In this document: positions 23,352 through 34,700 of the stretch, in pieces
How the letters are laid out: every line of letters starts with the position of its first letter
Numbering within the stretch: position 1 is the stretch's first letter
DNA from: Daldinia sp. FL1419
Taxonomy: Eukaryota > Ascomycota > Sordariomycetes > Xylariales > Hypoxylaceae
Direction: 5' to 3'
DNA length: 64,000 nt
Assembly (NCBI GenBank): GCA_025201765.1
Contig: MU623434.1
Location: forward strand, 62,001-126,000
The notes under the pieces: model-generated
Seen by the model: the letters and a program-made list of their open reading frames with translations, nothing else
Told to the model about the DNA's origin: nothing
The model's database searches: none
Position numbers and translations under genes: made by a program

Positions 23352-25265
23352 ATGAGGTTCGGCTTGGTGACCGCGGCCTTCCCCGGCCCCAAAATGGGCT
23401 CTTATAGCCAAGGGAAAGTTACCGAGCAAGCTCTAGTATTGGACCGTGTTATGGAAGGCCAACGATTGGCATCCCGGAGTAAATTTCTTCAACTGCCTTC
23501 TGATATTTTGACTGATATCGTTAATTTATTAATCGACGATGGTTCGACACTTGCTTCCTTGGCTCAGGTTAATAGCGACTGTAGACAACTGGCTCGTTCA
23601 GCCCAGTTTGCCGAGATTGACATTAACTACGCCAACTCGAGAGCCCGGGAATTAGTCTCGAAACTTGACCAGGAGCGTATATCCAGGCAGAATAATGATA
23701 ATAATGGTAATAAGCAGGGCCCAACTATTGGAGCTTGTATTCGCAGGATTACAACGGCGTCATATCCGGACTTTATAATTCATTTCATGAGGGATTCCCA
23801 TAGAAGTGGGAAGCCCAGCACAGAGCTTCAAGAGCAAGCTCTCGAGCAATATAAGTCGATACGTGCTCGGGTCCAACAAACCATCTGTTTTTCCTTGCCT
23901 AACCTCGAGGTTATCATCTGGCACGACGCACATCCTATGGACATCTCGTTTTTTGGAAACATAATGCGGTCGCCGGCCCGGCATCTCTGGCTTAGAAGAC
24001 TACCCGTCGCCAGGGAAACGATGATTACGTTCCTGCAGCAACCCCCTATACCATCTACTTGGTCTCTACGTACTCTTGTGGTGTCCCTGTATTTAGAGCT
24101 TTTGCCGCGCGAGCCTATCCAAGAGGATAAGGACTCGCCCTTCCGCCTCGTACCAGCTCGATTTTTCGAATTACTTCTCCGGTCGTGTGCACCTAGCATC
24201 GAGTCCTTGGTGTGGCTTCTTAGGAATAGATCGATTAACGACGGGCCTACGCCAACATCAGAAGGCGAACCCGTCTCGTTTCCGCACCTCCAATTCCTTC
24301 GGATTGGAGAGTTAGGACCGCCCCATTCATTACTTCCTTCATTATTCAGCGCTCCTCTTAGACACCTTTCTATAGATTTGAATACCGATTTCGATGTTTG
24401 GGGAGTCCTTGCTAATTGTGGTACTTTTTGGGGTCTCGAGACGTTGGTCCTTCAACCTCTTCCCGAGGCTAAGGAGCATGCGGACTTCGTTGCGGACTTC
24501 ATTTCGCGGCACGAGCAGATAAGGAAGTTGTGTATATCGGAGAGTACGCAGGCACGCGAGGATACGGCGCACTTGGATACGTGTATTGTACCGCTGTTCT
24601 CTACGGGACGATTTGAGCATCTTAAGACCCTCTCGTTGATGTGGGGCGGGGGAGACTATAGAAAGACGGGGCGATATACTATTTCTGTTTCGGCGTCGTC
24701 GCTAGCAGCTATCGCATGCCTCGCGTCTCTCGAGGAGCTCAGTCTCGGTGCGGGAACCGGAGGGGGACCATACTGCCAGTGGCTTGTTGACCACGACGTG
24801 TTGCGTGATATACTTTTCAAGCTTAAGAAACTGAAGGGGCTCGCTCTCGTCCACGACGCGTATCCGTGGGAAGCACTCTCCTCTTCCGAAAACGTCGAGA
24901 GGTATTTCGGAGCCCAGACGTTTACGGACGACGAAATGACCGATATCATGGCCAGGTTGGATCTCGAGGAAAACCCGGCGGATCTGACGCGGATTATAAA
25001 TAGAGAGGGCGATGAGGACGAACGCTTTGACAGGGGGTATATATTGTGGGAAATCCTCCATCGCAACCGGATGCTTAAACAAACCGAAACCTGGGCCGCT
25101 GCGTTTCCTAGCTTGGAGTGGACTTACTTTGGCCAACGGCTTATGGGCGTAAGAGAAGACCCCGGGGATCCAAGCGGGAAGAAGGTGGTGCCGTTGTCGG
25201 AGAGGAGGGATGATTCCTGCCAGTTTCTGGTGGATACGTTTACCATAGCAGGTTTTGAGAGGTGA
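23352..25265 (+). CDS. F-box protein with leucine-rich C-terminal part
   Basis: A single exon of 637 residues from the first ATG (MRFGLVTAAFPGP); the frame is open for two further codons to a TTG. An F-box-like motif lies at about residues 38-85: FLQLPSDILTDIVNLL, then LASLAQVNSDCRQLARS. The remainder has many short leucine-rich segments (LQFLRIGELGPP, LRHLSIDLN, LETLVLQPLP, FEHLKTLSLMWGG, LEELSLGAG), as in fungal F-box/LRR proteins that bring substrates to an SCF ubiquitin ligase through Skp1. Substrate is unknown. The tail ends with EWTYFGQRLMGV followed by a polar segment, a pattern common in large fungal F-box families. No intron is needed. Confidence 0.85.
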   Translation: MRFGLVTAAFPGPKMGSYSQGKVTEQALVLDRVMEGQRLASRSKFLQLPSDILTDIVNLLIDDGSTLASLAQVNSDCRQLARSAQFAEIDINYANSRARELVSKLDQERISRQNNDNNGNKQGPTIGACIRRITTASYPDFIIHFMRDSHRSGKPSTELQEQALEQYKSIRARVQQTICFSLPNLEVIIWHDAHPMDISFFGNIMRSPARHLWLRRLPVARETMITFLQQPPIPSTWSLRTLVVSLYLELLPREPIQEDKDSPFRLVPARFFELLLRSCAPSIESLVWLLRNRSINDGPTPTSEGEPVSFPHLQFLRIGELGPPHSLLPSLFSAPLRHLSIDLNTDFDVWGVLANCGTFWGLETLVLQPLPEAKEHADFVADFISRHEQIRKLCISESTQAREDTAHLDTCIVPLFSTGRFEHLKTLSLMWGGGDYRKTGRYTISVSASSLAAIACLASLEELSLGAGTGGGPYCQWLVDHDVLRDILFKLKKLKGLALVHDAYPWEALSSSENVERYFGAQTFTDDEMTDIMARLDLEENPADLTRIINREGDEDERFDRGYILWEILHRNRMLKQTETWAAAFPSLEWTYFGQRLMGVREDPGDPSGKKVVPLSERRDDSCQFLVDTFTIAGFER

Positions 25266-25770
25266 CAGGTAGAATGTACGCAGGTGGCTGGACATAGAGG
25301 GGCATCCTCGGATGGTGAGGACCTAAGCTACCGACTCATCTCTAGACATATAGTAATGATAGGTATTCCCTATTTTCCAAACTCGGGTGTAAGTAAATCT
25401 CGAAGGACGAAATCGAGGTGAGAGATGGTTATGATGATATGCTAGTTATGCCGTGAAGATTACTGCCGAGGATCTGTCACAAATGCTAGGTTGTGAGGAC
25501 TACCGTTGATTTAATGGGTTGTTGTATTTATCATCTCTTGTCGCTTCGTCTACCTAGGTAGTTTTGATATCTAATAAGCCATTTGTATTCCGTCGTAAAT
25601 TCTATTAGGTACCTATATACCAATGCAACTGGTCAAGTAGAAATGCGCCTGCTGATGATGCAAGCGCCGTCGATACCAACCGTCCCTTGTAGCCTTAAAT
25701 GCAATTTGAAATTCACGCTCGAGACTTGCCGAGTAGTCTTCTAATTCCATACGCCAGGACATTACAGCTT
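25266..25770. other. Convergent intergenic region
   Basis: About 500 bp between the 3' ends of the F-box gene (+) and the resolvase gene (-). An exact TACCTAGGTA palindrome is at 25551-25560. No gene seen. Confidence 0.5.
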
Positions 25771-28417
25771 CTAATCCTCACCGGTTAGGTCAATGCACGA
25801 GATATCACTACGTCTCCACGCTGCGGCGCTCCTACCGGTGCTACTACGTGAGGCATCGACGCCTTTTACTTTTGACAACAGGGCGTCGGCTTCATTAGCT
25901 TCAACCTCGACTTCTCTGAAGAACCCGGGTTCGCTCTTGCGCGGCATGTACACCTTGGTGGTCCTTTTCGTAGTGCTGAAGGTGTGATCTAGGGTAGCTT
26001 GTTTGATTTTCTTCGGCTCTGAGACTTGGGTTTCTTTTTGCGGTATGGTGGGCTTGCCAGACGACTTGTTCCCCTTGGGAAGTCTGTTGATGATGGTGCT
26101 TAGGGGCGGAAGGTCGAATCCATCCTCCTCGTCTTCCGAGTCTGAGAGCGGTAAGACTTCTACTGTGATAGTATGTGCCCGCGCGAATGCCTGCGTGCTT
26201 TGCTTTTCTAAAGGCGCCTGCCGCGGACTTTGTGCCACTGGCAATGATTCCGTTCTGGCTAGCTTACGATGGGTTTTCTTCTCACTCGACTTCGGTGATG
26301 GGCTTATGTCCCCTGCTGCACGGCCGCTTCCCGGCACTTCCCTATTTTCTCGATACACCCTTGTTGGCGTGGTTAAACGCCGCTTTCGAGGATCCAGGCC
26401 TGAAGCCAAGGCAAGAGCCGTTGGCGAACTATTTTGGATAGTGCAACCATTTTGCTCTTGTGTTACGGAATGATGGTTCGGGCTAGGCGATGGAGGAGGG
26501 CTAGAGGATATAATAATGGCCTCGGAAGCTTTTGTAGGCTTGGATATAGTATTTCTAGAACCGACGTGTGAGCTAGCGATCGTCCAGGGGTTGGAACCGG
26601 AGTCGAGCCTTGACACTGGAGGCTCATTCCTCGCTGTGGGCTTGAGTTGCTTACTCGATCTTGTTGGCCGCGGTTTTTGTGCTGTTTGGCTTGTCGGGAC
26701 AGGGGGAGGTAAGCTTTGCGAAGGTATCGTAGAGGCGCCCAGCGGACTTCCAATACGCGTAGGCAGCGTAGGCAGGGTAGGGGTTGGCGTATTATTTTTA
26801 TTGACTTCTATATTTCGTGAAATATTTTTTGTGACCCTGACAAATTTATCTAATGCCCCAGCAGAAATCGTACCTACGGCTTTGTTCTTCTGCTTTGGGG
26901 CTTTGGTTTTCTGACGAGGTGCTAACTTGGCACGTTGTGCCTCTTCCCAATCCTCAACTGTGATAGGTATTCCAAGTTTTGCTATGGTTTCTGGCATCCA
27001 AAATAAGTCAGGCTCGGTCGGGTCAAATGATTTCTTGCTCGTCTTCCCGACCGATTCGGCTCCCTCTACTGCACCTTCAAACTCATCGTCGCTATTAAGC
27101 GCTAAACCATCACGCCCGTAGTCGATGACCTCGTCTGGTTCCTCTTGAAAATTATAACCAACGATTTTTGTCGGTATGAAGGAGATGCGTAACTCTGGCG
27201 TTGCATCCGTGCTGAAATGGGCTCGTCTACTGGTGATTGCCCTTACTAATTCCGATTCCTGTTTCTCTCGAACCTCGACGGATTCGAACTCATGACCGCC
27301 TTGAGAACTTCGTGCTACTAGCTTTCGCACTAGTAAACACGGCGCCATAACCCTGATGAATTTGATAGCCCCTATTCGATAACTCCAATCAAATGTTTCT
27401 CTAACAAACTCTCGGAGCCCTTGGATGTCAACTGGCTGATCCCACTGTTGTTCTCTCAATCTATCGAGGGTCGAAGCGGGTGATACGACCGGGTGGGTAT
27501 AATACCTGAGAACTTCGATGTTCGGGAAATCATCAGGAACGGATAAAGCCTTATGACGTGTCCTGAAGAAACCGCTCTCGTTATGTCGTAACTCGTAGGT
27601 CAACCATTCCTTCCAACTGGCTAATTCGGACGTGTCTGACTTTTTCAATCTGCAAAGAGCCTTGCCGAACCCGGCTCGAGCGGCCTCGCAGGCCACTTTG
27701 ACGCCAGCCCCGGGGATTCCCTCGGGAAGATAGTCGCCGCCACTCATAAGAGCGACTAGGACCATCCCTTCTCGATCCAAGCCAGTACCGCTATCTAACA
27801 GCTGCTGGGTGTCATACATGGAGACGTGAGTGGGTGTTTTGCTTCCTCTTGTACCTTCGGATGACCAATTTCTTAGTGTACGTGTGCAGCCAAACATGAT
27901 GGTATCGACATCCTCGCTGAGTACGGCATCGACGATGCCGGTTTGCTGCAATAGTGCACACTCGGCTTCGGCTTCTCCCGGGGCATCGTGAACTTGAAAA
28001 CCGAATAGCTTAATCATCCGCTTGGCCATGGATGTGGCAACACCGTCGCCTCGGCCAGAGCGCTTGTTTCGTTTGAAAACGGGCTTCCTAGGGCCGTCAA
28101 AAACGAAGATGGGCTGTATAGATAAACCAAGAAGACGAAGTAGCCGGTAGAAAAGCGTTCGAATGGCTGGATTAGAACCGCCTAAATGTTGTTAGGATTA
28201 TTTTACTTCGCGACGAGGGCTATAAACAATAGAGAATTGCCGTACCTCGGGCGGCTTGAGCTTGAAATTGCCATATAGAAATATCTATGGCTATGCGCAA
28301 GGGTCGGCCAGTCTCTTCAAGCTTTTCAACAGCAAGCTTTGTAAGTGATATTCGCTTGCCGGCGCCAATTTCTTTGTATATCCTATTTTATTCGGGTATC
28401 AGCGCAATGTTCGTCGG

Positions 28418-28448
<31 letters not shown>

Positions 28449-28482
28449 TCTCATATTTTAATACTAACCCTTTAATTCCCAT
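25771..28482 (-). CDS. GEN1/Yen1-type Holliday junction resolvase
   Basis: Three exons, 28482..28469 (14 nt), 28382..28246 and 28181..25771, encode 853 residues. The start MGIKGIYKEIGAGKR is the XPG-family N-terminus and supports the tiny first exon. Metal-binding acidic residues are visible: Asp38 in IAIDIS, the Glu cluster in DAPGEAEAEC (about 116-125), SEDVDTIMFG (about 139-148) and the Asp in SGGDYLPEGIPGAG (about 196-209). GSNPAIRTFFYRL and FVFDGPRKPVFKR match the N domain. After the nuclease and helix-hairpin-helix part, the last 400 residues are disordered, Ser/Pro/Lys-rich and full of possible phosphosites, as in Yen1. The predicted job is symmetric cleavage of Holliday junctions late in the cell cycle. 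Intron 1 carries a run of about 27 A on the coding strand. Confidence 0.94.
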
Positions 28483-29045
28483 CGCGAAATGTTGCCGTCT
28501 GAATTAATACCTGAAGCTATCTAGCCATGAGTTGCCAGTTTCGGTTGCCGAAAAGCAAATTGGAGATTATAATCATATATGTTGTCGAGGGCGAAAACAA
28601 AAAAAAAAACCCCCCAAAAAAGGGTGTAGAATATAGATGCGAGATTGGAGTCTCGCTCTGTAAAAGTGGGAATCGGTTTGGTGAATTTAATGATGCGATG
28701 CACGCTCAAGTACGGATCCGTACCAAGTACTATTACGTATTCACCGACTGTGGTATAAAGTTGGAAGCATACATAAGGTTTCAACTTAAATATTGACTTT
28801 TGACATTGTTGGTATCCACTGGCAACGGCGCACGCACATGCAAGGGTACCTAGGTACCTAACCTAGGTATGTACCTTAGCAGCTGCTTAGATAAGACCTA
28901 ACCGGTTAGTTAGATAAATTCCGATAAGGTCTGGCAGCTTGCATTTCCCAAAACTTGTCGAGACTTCGACAAGAACGAGACAAGCGCGCAAAACAAGCCA
29001 ATACCGCCAATCCACAGCATGAACAGAGGCTAAGAATATACTGAA
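28483..29045. promoter_or_regulatory. Bidirectional promoter region
   Basis: 563 bp between the divergent starts of the resolvase (-) and ARP10 (+). It contains a TACCTAGGTACC cluster at about 28846-28880. No gene is supported; open frames at 28521-28796 overlap on both strands and look accidental. Confidence 0.55.
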
Positions 29046-30858
29046 ATGTCGTCGAGCGGAGGTCCAAGTCTCCCTCACCGGACAGTGTCTAGCATACGTG
29101 CCGGCGACCGCTCATCAACCCAGCCTCTTCCACCTACACCACACACCCCGCCGCGAGCTTCTGTGGTTCCCTCCGCCTTTGGTTCACCATCTACCTTACG
29201 CGCCGATGACGAAACCATCGTTGTTGAGCTGGGCTCCCGGAAAGTACGTATAGGTTTTGGGGGCGACGCAGCACCTAAGAAGACTGCATCATTTAGTCCA
29301 GAGCAACAAAAACGTGCTGGAGACTTTACGGCTTGGGAGGCTGGTTACCAAAACGACTGGCGCAAGAGGGCTGCTGGGAAGCCTTGGGGATCAGATTACG
29401 AATTATGGCAACTGGATTTAAGAGGGCAAGACCTGGGTCTTGTCGGGGATAAGCTCGAGCGTGAGCTTAGGGATGCCTTCACCAAGTAGGCTAATTTTCT
29501 TGAATATCTTTCGCTCTAGTTATTGATCCAAACTAATATGTATGCTTTCTAGATTTCTACTCATCGACTCCCGCCCGAGGAGAATAAGTCTAGTTTTGCC
29601 ACCGACACTACCTATACCACTCATTTCTTCGGCTTTCGACACCATCTTCACTCGCTTTCAAGTCCCCTCCATATCACTTCTTTCGTCCCCTGTCATGTCT
29701 GCCATGTCCGCGGGTACTCGATCGGCTCTGGTCATTGATCTCGGTTGGCACGAGACATCGGTTACCGCTGTTTACGAGTTCCGGGAAGTATATACTTGGA
29801 GGACTATCAGAGCCGGGAAGCTCTTGGTAGAGGAGACGTACGAGTTTCTAGTCAATGCCATCCAAGGGCGACCAGCCTCGTCACGTACCGCGCGTACCGA
29901 GAATAAGTTGGAAAACGAGTCTGTGAGTTTTGAGGAATGCGAGGACTTCGCAAACCGCATGTTATGGTGTAGGAGGACCGCAAACCAACCGCCACAAGAT
30001 ACCACGGAGGGTCTCCCAACCCTTCACGAGCAAGATGAGACCGAAACGGTAGCGCCGGCTGACGACCGTGTACCTGTTTCGGTGCAGCTTCACACCTGTA
30101 ATCCCCCAAAGACGGTGGAAATTCCGTTTGCGGAATTAGCCGAACCTTGCGAGGCGGTCTTTTTCGAGCCTAATCTTTCGCCTTCTTGCTTTGATGATCA
30201 CGAACTTCCCGTTCCTCTATTAGCTTACCGGGCTTTATTGCAACTACCATTAGATGTCCGTGCTGTTTGTATGTCGCGCATTATCTTCACAGGCGGCTGC
30301 TCCAATATTATCGGTCTAAAAGGGAGAATCTTTGACGAAATATCGGTCTTAGCTAAAGAGCGAGGTTGGGATCCAGTCAGAGGAAAGGCGGTGGGTCAAT
30401 ATAAAACAAACCCGAACCTGCGGCGAACCAGTAATCGACAATTTAGCGGAGGACCGACTCCTGTGATAATTCAACCCGAAGGTAGCGGCGATAATGTGGA
30501 AGAAGGGGAGACACCACCACCCGTTAACCCAGCATATGCCCCCCCTGAAGTTGATCAAGTGGAGGAAATAATCAAAAAGGAGAGAAGCTACAAGCCGGCT
30601 ATGCAGGGTAGTCTTCGTGTAATAGATTCTTTGGGTGCTTGGTGCGGAGCAAGCTTAGCGGCGCAACTCAAGATACCAGCTCTAGCTACGGTCGAGCGTG
30701 AGTACTGGCTTCAGCAAGGCGTTAACGGAGCCTGTCGACCTAACGAGGTGGATGTCAAGGCGCAAAACAGACAGAGTATGGGTGCCGGAGGGTTGGGCAG
30801 AGGCCAAGGCTCTCAGGCTGCTGGTGGCTGGACTCTAGGGATATGGGGAGCGATTTGA
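29046..30858 (+). CDS. Actin-related protein ARP10, dynactin pointed-end subunit (RO7-like)
   Basis: Two exons, 29046..29485 and 29553..30858, encode 581 residues. The 67-nt intron has donor GTAGGC, branch AACTAAT and acceptor CTAG. Actin-fold signatures are recognisable but divergent: phosphate-1 loop ETIVVELGSRKVRIGFGG, connecting segment LLIDSRPRR, phosphate-2 loop ALVIDLGWHETSVTAVYEF, and the adenosine/hinge segment RIIFTGGCSNIIGLKGR. The C-terminus reads SLGAWCGASLAAQLK then EREYWLQQG. A Pro/Ser-rich leader of about 50 residues precedes the fold. Length and motifs fit the N. crassa RO7/Arp11 type, which caps the pointed end of the dynactin Arp1 filament with p62, p25 and p27 and supports dynein-driven nuclear movement in hyphae. 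The partner roles come from the family, not from this sequence. Confidence 0.92.
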
Positions 30859-31357
30859 ACCAAGTTCAACGCCATGTTATGTTTTCGGGATAATAGCGTG
30901 CGGTTACGAAGCGAACTGGCATGCGATTTGGTTGTAAAAGATACCCCTGACATGAATTTACCAAAAATTATCAAACTTTGGAGAGAAGATGATTTTGCAA
31001 GTCGTGAAGCTTAGTTGGTCTTGTTTTGGGTTTAATTTTTTAATTTTTGTGGTTTTTTTATTTTTCAATTCTCGGTCGAGCAGACCGGAAGACTTCGCAG
31101 GTACTAACCTAGACTTGTGAGACTTGTAAGAGCTGTGTACCTGGGATAGATGTATTCAGGGGTAGTCCTTATTGGGTGCCTGGGTATTTCGTATATGGCA
31201 TAGGTACCAAAATACCACCTAAGTAGGTTAGAAGACATCGGGTACATGCATTTCGGTACCTTGCCCACGGGATATCATAATGGTGTGGAGAGCAAGCAGA
31301 GCAGTGGGAGCAGGAGCTACCCCTGTAAAATGCGGGGAGGCTTAAAGCTATGTACTC
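30859..31357. other. Intergenic region
   Basis: About 500 bp between ARP10 and the first long-TIR element. T-rich at about 31035-31065. No gene seen. Confidence 0.5.
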
Positions 31358-31943
31358 CAAAAAAAACAGTAATTTTAACAACACAGGTAAAAACTCATAA
31401 AAACACAGGTCCTCGCCACTTTCCACATAAGATAGTGGCTAAGATGGTCTCCCACCTAATTTGTATGGGGCTTAATCTTACACCTTAACACATACAGAAT
31501 TTGATCCAGTCGCATATTTAATATATTTAATAAATAATACAATAAATTCAAATAACCTCCTGACCATTTATTTTAACCATATATTTATTCAATTATTATA
31601 ATAATACAAATTCCAATCATGCGCATTTAATTGGTTAAATTAATTAGGCCTCGCTGCCGTGAGCGTTGGTGTTAAAGGTATCATATACGATTATGGTGCT
31701 GGTATAGGCGGTGGTACTGGTGTAGGTGGTGGTGCTGGTGTTGATAAGCGCTCCAATATTAAATTTAATTCAAAAAAATGCAACCGGGCAATTTTCTGTT
31801 TTTTCTTTTTTTAGTTAAGGATTAGATTAAACCCCTTACAAATTAGGTGTGTTGTAATCGGGCCACCATCTCACGTGGAAAGTGGCGAGGACCTGTGTTT
31901 TTATGAGTTTTTACCTGTGCTGTTAAAATTACTGCAAAAAAAA
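31358..31943. mobile_element. Non-autonomous long-TIR element, copy 1 (Mutator-like MITE)
   Basis: The element proper is 31367..31934 (568 bp). Its ends are inverted repeats of about 110-120 bp beginning CAGTAATTTTAACA. The flanks carry a perfect 9-bp target duplication, C followed by eight A, at 31358-31366 and 31935-31943. Long TIRs with a 9-bp duplication are the signature of Mutator-like elements. No transposase is encoded. The interior is AT-rich with a GGTGCTGGTGT-like repeat at about 31690-31750. Between the two TIRs differences include G-to-A changes such as CACATAAG against CACGTGAG, compatible with mild RIP. The right end sits 73 bp before the SerRS start codon. Confidence 0.9.
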
Positions 31944-32015
31944 GATTCGCAAATCACGCTTGAGCTTTTTTTGCCTTCAACATTTAGCGAAATAATAACG
32001 AATACTGCTTGCTCA

Positions 32016-33710
32016 ATGCGACGAAATCGTCAATCCGTCGCGATGATCAAGGCGTCGATACCACCTTTCGTATGCCTTCAATGCCGACTGGTTAGACCCC
32101 GAAGAACTCAGCGCCTCTTTCGAGGCTCTGTGCCGACACGACTATTTTCTAGTTCGGCATACAAATATAACTCCAGCGCAAAACTCGCTGATACTAATCC
32201 TGGCTCCGACGATATAGCGATCTCGTCGCGACCTCCGACAGCACCCAAGGCAAACGTCGATATTAGACATATTCGGCAAAACCCGGCTCTATACGAACAG
32301 ACGTGTCTGGAGAGGAATTACAAAACGCAAAGCACATACCCCTATCGCATCATTGACATATTTGCGCAATGGCAAGCTCGGCAAAGGGACGGCCGTAGTT
32401 TGCGCGAACGCGGCAACGCCTTGCGCCGACAAATATCAAACCCTGCCACCATACAGCACGAAGACGACGAGGCTGGGTCTGGTTCAGAAAAGAAGTCGAT
32501 AGCCGCTGGCACCATGGAGGGGAAGGAGAACATTAAGACTTTGTCAAAGGAACAACTCATCGAAGAGGCGCGTGTTATCAAAGACCAATTATCGTCCATC
32601 GAAGAGGATGAGGCCCGTCTCGAAGCGCAAATGACGGAGCTCGCTTTGGCTATTCCTAACATAACTAGCCCCGAAACGCCCCGCGGAGACGAACACCGAG
32701 TTCTTAGTTATATCAACGAGCAGCCAGAGCCGGAGCCTTCTTCGTCGGATCCTGTATGGCGTTCCCACGTGCATATCGGGTCAGAATTAGGTCTACTTGA
32801 TTTCACAGCCGCCGCAACCACCTCTGGTTGGGGGTGGTATTACTTGATTGACGAGGGTGCACAATTAGAACAGGCGCTTATTAGTTATGCGCTCGCAGTC
32901 GTAACCAGGCAAGGCTCCGGTTGGCGCCAGGTTGTGCCGCCGAGTATCGTATACGGCCATATCGCCGCGGCCTGTGGATTCCAGCCGCGCGACCAGAACG
33001 GCGAACAGCAGATATATACCCTGGCCCAGTCCGCTGCAGACACTCAGCGTGGAAAACCCGAACTATGCCTTGCCGGTACCGCTGAGATCCCCCTCGCGGG
33101 CATGAAAGCCGACACCGTCCTAGAAGAGGCTGATTTACCTACAAAATACGTTGGCGTCTCGCGATGTTATCGAGCGGAAGCAGGTGCTCGTGGCGTCGAT
33201 ACGAAGGGTTTATACCGCGTGCACGAATTTACCAAGGTGGAGATGTTTGCATGGACGCTACCTGATGCGGACGCCACTGCCGAGGTTTTCGATGAGATGC
33301 TCGACTTACAAACTGAGATCCTCCAGGGGTTAGGGTTATCATGTCGCGTGCTCGAGATGCCATCAACCGATCTAGGCGCATCCGCTACTCGCAAATGCGA
33401 CATCGAGGCTTTCTTCCCAAGCCGTCGTGGCCCAGACCGCGATGGCTGGGGCGAGGTTACAAGCGCCAGCATATGTACTGATTACCAGGCCCGGCGGCTA
33501 GCCACACGACTTCGCGGCTTTGCAGGCGCTGGCGGCAAGTTGACATATCCATGGACTGTTAACGGTACCGCGCTTGCTGTTCCCCGTGTCTTGGCCGCGG
33601 TCCTCGAGAATGGCTGGGACGAAGCTGAAATGACGGTCGATATTCCCGAGTGTCTGCGACCGTGGATGGGCGGCAGGGAAAAGATTGGGCCGAAACATCG
33701 CCGTAACTAA
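32016..33710 (+). CDS. Mitochondrial-type seryl-tRNA synthetase
   Basis: A single exon of 564 residues from the first ATG (MRRNRQSVAM); a second Met at 32043 is an alternative start. The N-terminus is rich in Arg and Ser with few acidic residues (CRLVRPRRTQRLFRGSVPTRLFSSS), as in a mitochondrial targeting sequence. The tRNA-binding arm is recognisable (DIRHIRQNPALYEQ, FAQWQARQRDGRSLRERGNALRR), with an acidic, Ser-rich insertion between its helices. Class II catalytic motifs follow: motif 1 region QVVPPSIVYGH, TAEIPLAGM, motif 2 SRCYRAEAGARG with RVHEFTKVEMF, and motif 3 NGTALAVPRVLAAVLEN. It charges tRNA-Ser, here probably in mitochondria. The frame stays open upstream for 47 codons into the transposon TIR from a GTG, which I do not count as coding. 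Confidence 0.95.
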   Translation: MRRNRQSVAMIKASIPPFVCLQCRLVRPRRTQRLFRGSVPTRLFSSSAYKYNSSAKLADTNPGSDDIAISSRPPTAPKANVDIRHIRQNPALYEQTCLERNYKTQSTYPYRIIDIFAQWQARQRDGRSLRERGNALRRQISNPATIQHEDDEAGSGSEKKSIAAGTMEGKENIKTLSKEQLIEEARVIKDQLSSIEEDEARLEAQMTELALAIPNITSPETPRGDEHRVLSYINEQPEPEPSSSDPVWRSHVHIGSELGLLDFTAAATTSGWGWYYLIDEGAQLEQALISYALAVVTRQGSGWRQVVPPSIVYGHIAAACGFQPRDQNGEQQIYTLAQSAADTQRGKPELCLAGTAEIPLAGMKADTVLEEADLPTKYVGVSRCYRAEAGARGVDTKGLYRVHEFTKVEMFAWTLPDADATAEVFDEMLDLQTEILQGLGLSCRVLEMPSTDLGASATRKCDIEAFFPSRRGPDRDGWGEVTSASICTDYQARRLATRLRGFAGAGGKLTYPWTVNGTALAVPRVLAAVLENGWDEAEMTVDIPECLRPWMGGREKIGPKHRRN

Positions 33711-34700
33711 AAGGGGGGATTCATGGGAGAAATATATTGACCTTTTTATTTACCTTTTCGACGATACGGGGTTTGAACTTTATGAATTTGCTTATTGGAA
33801 CGTTAAAAGGGGTAAGCGAATCACTTATTTTGTACTATTATCTATACCACATATCCCCCAAAATTGGTTGGACAGTAAATAGCAGACACCTTGCGGGTGG
33901 ATATTATATGCCTTTCAACTTACGTCTCTCAGTTATGGGATGAGACCAAAAAATGTGAAAATCACTTGTCGAGAACGGCTTATTATGTATAAAATGTTGT
34001 GTGGGATATTCATCTTCATTATCATGAATATACATAAATAACACTACCTAGAAAACAACTCTTCGTTCGCATAGTATACACCCATCATTCATTCCTATTG
34101 CTGCTCGTCATGACCAATTTCAACTTTCCCTCCAAGTAGCAAGTATACCGAATCAGTCAAGCCGACCCGCAGCCCCGTACGAACACTATAGCGTCTCTCC
34201 TACGCCCCGATTTCCATTGAGTACCTGAACTACCACTACAATAGCTTATTAAAGCCTTAGTGTTTCTCTTTCAAAGCAAGAGAGAGAAAATAACAATAAC
34301 GCAGAACTTGCAAGCAAGCAAGAGGTATTAGCCTAAGAAAAAGGAAAAAAAGCCAAACAAGAAATTTCCTTTCCACCCTCCCCTCTTTCTCCCCCCCCTT
34401 TCCCGCCCTCGTATCCTCCTTCTTACACCGGCCTGTCCCTGCCTACGAAACCCTAGATATGGGGCAAATGCAGGCAAACATTACCAAAGACATGCAATAG
34501 TCCTCTCGTGAGTATCGGTCTCTTCATCTCATCTTTGTTAACAAGGTATGATAAACAAAGAATAGACGTAGTGTAACCGAAGCCAATATGAAGTAGATGA
34601 ACCCCATCCCGGCATACCCCCTCCAATTCAGATTCTTTCCTCTATTGGCGTCCCAAATCTTGAGCGTGGCGTGTGCTGCTACGCTAGATTGGTGTATCTA
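33711..34700. other. Convergent intergenic region
   Basis: About 990 bp between the 3' ends of the SerRS gene (+) and the coiled-coil gene (-). It has a C-rich run at about 34376-34402 and A-rich stretches at about 34265-34370. No gene seen. Confidence 0.5.

Noticed and set aside
26003..26914. Several + strand frames of 88-156 codons
   Set aside because: They are shadows of the disordered C-terminal half of the resolvase gene on the minus strand.
31169..31426. Minus-strand frame sharing its first 20 residues with the SerRS upstream extension
   Set aside because: The identity comes from the transposon's inverted repeats; neither begins with ATG.
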